A stretch of DNA of 64,000 nucleotides from Gossypium raimondii (lineage: Eukaryota; Streptophyta; Magnoliopsida; Malvales; Malvaceae). Each line of letters begins with the position of its first letter. The stretch's first letter is position 1. Location of the stretch: assembly GCF_025698545.1 (NCBI RefSeq), contig NC_068575.1, positions 50,415,980 through 50,479,979 of the forward strand. Direction: 5' to 3'. This document shows positions 58,786-64,000 of this stretch, one piece after another. Made by a program: the position numbers and the translations under genes. The notes beneath the pieces are model-generated. The model did not search any database and was not told the origin of the DNA. It saw nothing but the letters and a program-made list of their open reading frames with translations.

Positions 58786-60452
58786 TTACAGCGATGCGCT
58801 ATGAGTTTGCGCCGAATTGTGTTCTGAATTTGAACCCCACTCGATGGCTTCCGCAACAGCTCGTTGTCGTTCTGCCCTGCTATCTTCACCATAACTTCCA
58901 CTCTCTGAAAATGAATATCCTGCTTTATCGTCGGATTCCTTGTAAGCAGCGGCGTTCATGTTGGCATCTGGATCATTTCCGAGGCAACTCAGAGCAGTCA
59001 CCACGTCGCTAATCAAGGGGCGCACCTCACCTTCCTCTTGCAGGCACATGGCCGCCACTGCCAAGGCTTGTTGCAAGCCTCTTGCGGGGAAATTGCCTTC
59101 CAAGAGTGGATCAGCGAGTTCCGAGAACTTGCTTGGTTCCTTGAACATTGGTTGAGCCTGGTAATGGTTAAAGATTAGACTGAGAAAGAACCAAAAAGAC
59201 ATTGATTGTTGAAAGAAACATGAGGGTAGATGTTGTGAAAAAAAAGAGTTAGCTTTACCCATGAAACTAGATTCTGTTCATTGTTTGGCCTCGTGGTGTC
59301 AATGGCTCTCCTTCCAGTGATTAACTCCAACAAGACGACTCCGAAACCGTAAACATCGGATTTCACGGTTAACTGACCTGTTCTTTGATACTCCGGAGCA
59401 CAATATCCGTATGTTCCCATGACCCTGGAAGATACATGTGTTTTGTCCCCTTGAGGTCCGAGTTTGGCTAACCCAAAATCAGAGAGTTTGGCATTGTACT
59501 CATGATCCAGCAAGATGTTGGCGGATTTCAGATCGCGGTAGATGACCGGGGGATTGGCCTTGTCATGTAAATATTCCAAGCCTTTAGCAGCACCTCGTGC
59601 TATTTTCATTCTGGCATACCAGTCTAATGGCTTCTGACTCGGGCTAATATCTGAAGTTCCAAAGGTAAAACATCCATAAATGCATCCCCTTCTTATGAAA
59701 GTCATATGATCCAACAGAAAAACTAAGGAAAAAAGAAGAAAGAAAGGAAGTATACCAAGTAGATGATCATCTAAAGATCCCAATGGCATGTACTCGTAAA
59801 CCAGAAGCCTCTGATCACCATCGGAACAATATCCGATAAGATTGACTAGGTTAGGATGGTGCAACAAGCTTAGCATCAAAACCTCAACAAGGAATTCTCT
59901 ATTCCCTTGCAATCCATTCCTGTCAAGCTGCTTTACGGCTACTACCTAAAATGAAGTAAACCCAATGTGACCAAAAGAAAAAAACCAATGATATTTCAAT
60001 GAAAGGCATGGAAGAACTATGCATTACCTGGCCAGTTTTTTCAAGTTTTCCCTTGTAAACTCGACCGAATCCACCTTCCCCTATCAAGCATTCTTTTCTG
60101 AAGTTTCGGGTCGCGGCTGCCAATTCACGGAAGGTGAAAGTTTCCACCGCGATGTTATTGTTACCATTGTCTTTAGTGCCATCGGCAGTAGTCTTTGCAG
60201 GTTCGGTTGCTGTGGTCTTTGGTTTAGGAATATTCTCTGCCGAAAAAAAGAAAGATCATACATTAAAATTATGTATGATTATCATCATAATGCATGAAAG
60301 GCTTATTCGTGGAATGTGACATTACCAGGGGGATGTTGCTGGGGAAGAAAAGCTTCAGTTGTAGCATTATCACCAGCCTGATTATTTTTGGTGGAACTAT
60401 TTTGCCTTTTAGCTGCCTTTTTTTCTGAAGAAAAACATGAAAAACAATTCAT
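58786..60452 (-). CDS. Receptor-like cytoplasmic kinase, class VII (PBS1-like)
   Basis: Five exons on the minus strand (60452-60326, 60236-60028, 59945-59756, 59650-59259, 59157-58786) join to 429 aa. There is no signal peptide or membrane helix. The N-terminus [16 protein letters not shown] lacks the myristoylation Gly2 but has Cys3 and Cys6, likely palmitoylation sites for plasma-membrane anchoring. The kinase domain spans about residues 93-375: glycine loop G95-V102 (GEGGFGRV), Lys117 in VAVKQLD, catalytic Asp215 in [13 protein letters not shown] (Tyr in place of the usual His of HRD, normal for this class), DFG Asp233, activation segment TYGYCAPE at 255-262. A Ser/Glu-rich tail follows. 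Class VII kinases (PBS1, BIK1 and PBL proteins) relay signals from surface receptors in immunity and growth. Which PBL this is cannot be fixed without a tree. I recall AT3G07070 as the Arabidopsis positional counterpart. Confidence 0.93.
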
Positions 60453-61836
60453 TTTTCTTTGGATTCTTAATCAAACAACTCCTTTGCTTAACCCTTTTTT
60501 AAAATGTTTACAAAGCTATTGAATCTCAAACTTGGTGAGGTAACCCCATGGAGGTGCTGCTATTTAATCACAAAAATGCCTCTAAAACATTTTCTATAAC
60601 AACCTGGATTAATGTTATAACATCTTATCCTATGATAACTCCTAACAAATAAAAAAAGAAGAAAAAACTAAAGCTTCCTAAATAAAAATAAGAAAAAATC
60701 TAACCTAGACTAGTAACAAATTAACTATACAAGGTTCGAGGGAAAAAATCTCAGATCAAAGGGAAAAAAAAAAAAAAAAACCTTCATGAAACAGTGGGGT
60801 GAATGAAAGAAATAGTGACCTTAGAATTGAAACAAAAACAAGCAAAAATGTTCTTAGTACTGTTATGTATTGTTGGTTAGAAATGAAACGGTTAAAAGAA
60901 GCTTGTAATTTTATGTAGGTCCGTGGAAAATGGAGACAAATGTGGGATCATTTTTTTTTTTTGTCTGTGTGGACATTATATCGGACATATTATGTAATAA
61001 AATCTTTCAGCCTTGAAGCAAAGATAGAGAGTGACCAGCAATGGCATGCATCTCGTGTTAGGACATAAAGGGGCTGTAACACCTTTATACCCAGCTCGAG
61101 TGCTAAGTCAAATATAGGAATGTCACATTTAAGCACCGAAATAACTCCAATTAAATTCAATTATTTAAACTCTTTTTCGATCTAATTTTAACTCTTGTCT
61201 CTTTAATCTCTTCAATTTTTCCTCAACTTTCTTCATTTCTAACTCCAATTTCCTTCTTCCAATGTAATATTCTAGCTCTCTAGTATTTTTATTTCACTCC
61301 TACTTTTAGGTGACTGAAAACTTTAAAAGAATTTGAGAGAAAAATAAGTTTCATGATAAATGACCAAATTGTTAAAAATAAAAACCATAACCAACGTGAG
61401 AAGCAATAGATGGATGGAGAAATTTTTACATTTTCTTTAAAAATATCTTAATTAATTATTAAAATATCTTATAAAATAATAAAACATTCGACCAATCAAA
61501 TTTCAACACATTTCATCCTCAATTATTGGTATTGACCATTTTACCTTCATGTTTTTAAAATTCCATCCTTGAGTCACTACTCACTTTTGGTAAATTTTAA
61601 ATTTTGGTGTTCTTATTTCTATACTTATTCAATTTAGTCCTTGCAGACAATTCAATGTCATAAAAATTGGATTACTTTCATTATTGGTCATTTAACTTAC
61701 TCATTTTTAAACTTTGACCCCTCAAATCTTGAATATTACACTTAAGCCATAATTTTTTTACATATTTATAGTTTAGTCCTTTCTTTAAATTAATGAATCA
61801 CAACATGCTTCTTAATTCTTTTTTTTTCTTGGTATC
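60453..61836. other. Kinase promoter and spacer
   Basis: The kinase leader probably extends to about 60850. Homopolymer runs lie at about 60764-60780 (A) and 60951-60962 (T). Further out the DNA is AT-rich without genes up to the LTR at 61837. Confidence 0.45.
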
Positions 61837-63348
61837 TGTAACAGCCCAATTTTGACCCTAATCGGAACAGTGGTTTCGGGACCACAAATCCGAATTAAAA
61901 AAAATATTTTAATATTATTTTGTGTGTTTATGATGTGTGAATTTAATTGTGTGAAATTTTCGTGTTTTAATTTTGTCGTTTGAGAGATTGATTAAAGAAA
62001 ATGGCTTAATCGCGTAAAATGAAAATTTAGGGGTTAAATCTAAAGGTACCAAATTGTTGTTGTCTTTATTAAATGGAGGATTTATGATGTAATAAGGCCA
62101 AAATATAGTTAGTGGGTGGCAAAGTACAAGTATAGCCTTATATAAATATAAGTATATATATATTTATATAAAGGTTAATAAAGTAAACTAATTATTAATG
62201 TTAGTACATGTTTAACATATTAAAATTAAAGCATTATTTCTCCATCTTTTGGCCGAAACTAAGAACAAAGAAGATTGTTTAAAAGCTTTAGTATATTCGG
62301 CACTTGCAAGCTTGATTGAGGTATGAATTTTGTTTGTTTTTTTGATAATTTTTACGTTTTTGAGATCGTTGCTTTGAATACTTCAAAACCCATGCCTTAA
62401 TTTTGTGAATTGTTGATGATTTTGAAATGTGCCATTGATGAATGTTTGAGTTTCATGATTTTAGTTGATGAAATATGAAATATAATTTTTAGATTAACAT
62501 GTTTTGTCTTTGAATTTTTGGTGAATTTGAGTAATTAGGGCTAAATTGAGAAAATAAATTTTTGAAGGACTATAATGTGAAATAAATGAAATGCATGAGC
62601 TTGTATAGACACTAGGAATATTCGGCCCTTAAGGAGTGTAGTCAAAATTGGTGTATTTTGTGTTTTGAGCAAAAAGGATTAAATTGTAAAAAGTGTGAAA
62701 TTTTAGGGGCAAAATTGTGATTTGCCCATTCATGTATTTTTAGGGTAAATTGAATAGAATGGTGTTTAAATAAGCTTAATTTGAATATTTTTAGATCAAG
62801 AATTAAAGAAATCGAATTTGGATCGGGGAAAGACAAAAGTGGTCGAGTAGCCGATTTAGCAGTCGACGACATCCGAGGTAAGTTGATAAGCATTTAAATG
62901 TTGTTAAATTCAAGTATATATAAATGATAAGTGATAAATTAAATTATTTATATGTTATATGTTTTGGCCGAAAATTATTATTAAGATAGGAATTTTCTTT
63001 TGAGTTCAATTCGATCGATAATCAACGCCTAAAAGCCCCGTACGAACCCTAGGAATAGATAGGATACTTATGTCATGACATAGGACTCCGATATGTGTTT
63101 TCGTGTAAGACCACGTCTGGGACGTCGGCATCGACTTGTGTTTTTGTGTAAGACCCTGTCTGGGACGGTGGCATCGGTATGTGATTACATGTAAGACCAC
63201 GTCTGGGACGTTGGCATTGTACTAGCTTTTTAATTATCCGTGTATCCTTTTTAATTCCGAACGGTTCAACGGGCAATGTTAAGTGAAGACCGAATGTGAA
63301 ATCGAAATAATAATAGTGTTCAGGTATGTATTTATATCATGCTATGAA
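61837..63348 (+). repeat. Gypsy-type LTR, left part
   Basis: It starts TGTAACAGCCCAATTTTGAC and then 'CGGAACAGTGGTTTCGGGAC', matching the starts at 27274 and 29635 ('CGGAACAGTGGTTTCGAGAC'). It includes the minisatellite at about 63088-63216. It is interrupted at 63349 by a hAT-like terminus, so its right part lies beyond the window. The interior is non-coding. Confidence 0.75.
63088..63216 (+). repeat. 43-bp minisatellite, three units
   Basis: Three consecutive units contain GTGTAAGACC(A/C)(C/T)GTCTGG or ATGTAAGACCACGTCTGG followed by GACG(T/G)(C/T/G)GGCAT. Part of the LTR; the 60-aa frames that cross it are by-products. Confidence 0.8.
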
Positions 63349-64000
63349 CAGGGATTTAAATAACGGTCCGTTACCGAAATAGCGGCCGTTATATAGCGGT
63401 AGCGGCGCCGTCAAAACCGCAATTGCTGAAAATAGCGGAGAAGCGAGTCACACCGATAGCGGTGGATCACGGCCGCAATTTAACGGTAACGACCAATTGC
63501 GGCAATAACGGGCCGCTATTCCGTTATTTCCGTTAACGACAAATTAAAAAAAATCATCTCCTCTAAACAAAATCAATGAAACAACAAACACAGTTCAATC
63601 AAAAAAAGGAAAAAGAACAAAGAACAAAGAACAAAGAAGATAACGGGAAAAAGAACAAAAAACAAAAAAGAGGAGGTATGCCTGGAAATGGAGCTCCCTG
63701 AGGGCCTGAGTACGCTGAAGAACAAAGAAGATACGATTAGCTATGTGAACCAGACTAGAAAGAACCAGGAGAGGAAGAATGGAAGGAAGAAAGCTTCAAA
63801 ACAATAAGAAAATGGAACGGTTCGGAAGGAAAAGTTTTGAAAAAGGAAATGGTCAAATTGAAAATGAAATGACGGGATTATGGGAAGAAGAGAGGGCAGA
63901 TTTCAGCTGATTGGGCAAGGAATCGGTGCCTTTTTTTAGGATTATATCTAGATTTTTTTTACTTTAAAAATATTTAGATTTTTTTACTTTGGGCCATCTA
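63349..64000 (+). mobile_element. hAT-like transposon terminus, incomplete
   Basis: It begins CAGGGATTTAAATAACGGTC inside an LTR, then a 190-bp GC-richer subterminal region packed with AGCGG, CCGTTA and TAACGG words on both strands. After about 63540 the sequence is A/G-rich with no frame. Such subterminal motif clusters are transposase-binding regions in hAT elements. The other end and the target duplication lie outside the window, so the superfamily is inferred from the end sequence and layout only. Confidence 0.6.

Noticed and set aside
58767-59155. Plus-strand frames opposite the kinase
   Set aside because: Antisense shadows of the last kinase exon, whose minus-strand frame has clear family motifs.
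1-64000. Biosynthetic gene cluster, defence island or other co-acting system
   Set aside because: The six genes belong to unrelated basic functions and each has an ordinary dicot orthologue family; the rest is transposon-derived.

Overview
This is nuclear DNA from a dicot plant. Six spliced genes with GT-AG introns and standard plant protein families lie in AT-rich DNA filled with LTR retrotransposons, MITEs and hAT-type elements. Long Ty3/gypsy-type LTRs carrying clusters of ACACGG/CGTGTG palindromes suggest Malvaceae, probably cotton (Gossypium); this is inferred from repeat style, not proven. I found no prokaryotic, organellar, CRISPR or biosynthetic-cluster features.

Layout. 1-18.2 kb holds no convincing host gene: MITEs and foldback elements, decayed copia gag pieces, a 2.7-kb gypsy-type LTR, a copia 5' end, a solo LTR, a LINE 3' end, and a 2.1-kb hAT-like element with a perfect 8-bp target duplication. 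18.6-25.0 kb is a gene island: a BSD-domain protein (+) converging on a PRT1-type N-degron E3 ligase (-). 25.5-38.7 kb is a nested repeat block: a 2.36-kb direct duplication, a solo gypsy-type LTR with target duplication AATGT, and inside that LTR a decayed Ty1/copia element with its own near-perfect target duplication. 40.2-60.5 kb is the second gene island: a LEUNIG_HOMOLOG-type corepressor (-), a DeSI/PPPDE isopeptidase (+) head-to-head with it, a SLC35F/EamA-type transporter (-), and a class-VII receptor-like cytoplasmic kinase (-). 61.8-64.0 kb is another gypsy-type LTR interrupted by the terminus of a hAT-like element that leaves the window.

I reconstructed every exon of the six genes, and reading frame is kept across all junctions: 171, 422, 783, 286, 438 and 429 aa. 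They are ordinary housekeeping, regulatory and signalling genes, not one pathway. PRT1 and DeSI act in ubiquitin and SUMO biology, LUH in transcriptional repression, the kinase in receptor signalling. From memory, BSD/PRT1 and PPPDE/EamA/kinase are also neighbours in Arabidopsis (around AT3G24800-24820 and AT3G07070-07090), so both islands look like ancestral synteny separated by repeats.

I saw no clear new biological system. The best leads are a perfect 48-bp tandem duplication of a 3' splice site in the BSD gene that would add exactly 16 codons in frame, a six-tract GGGT run in the PRT1 leader, and the datable nested repeat block.
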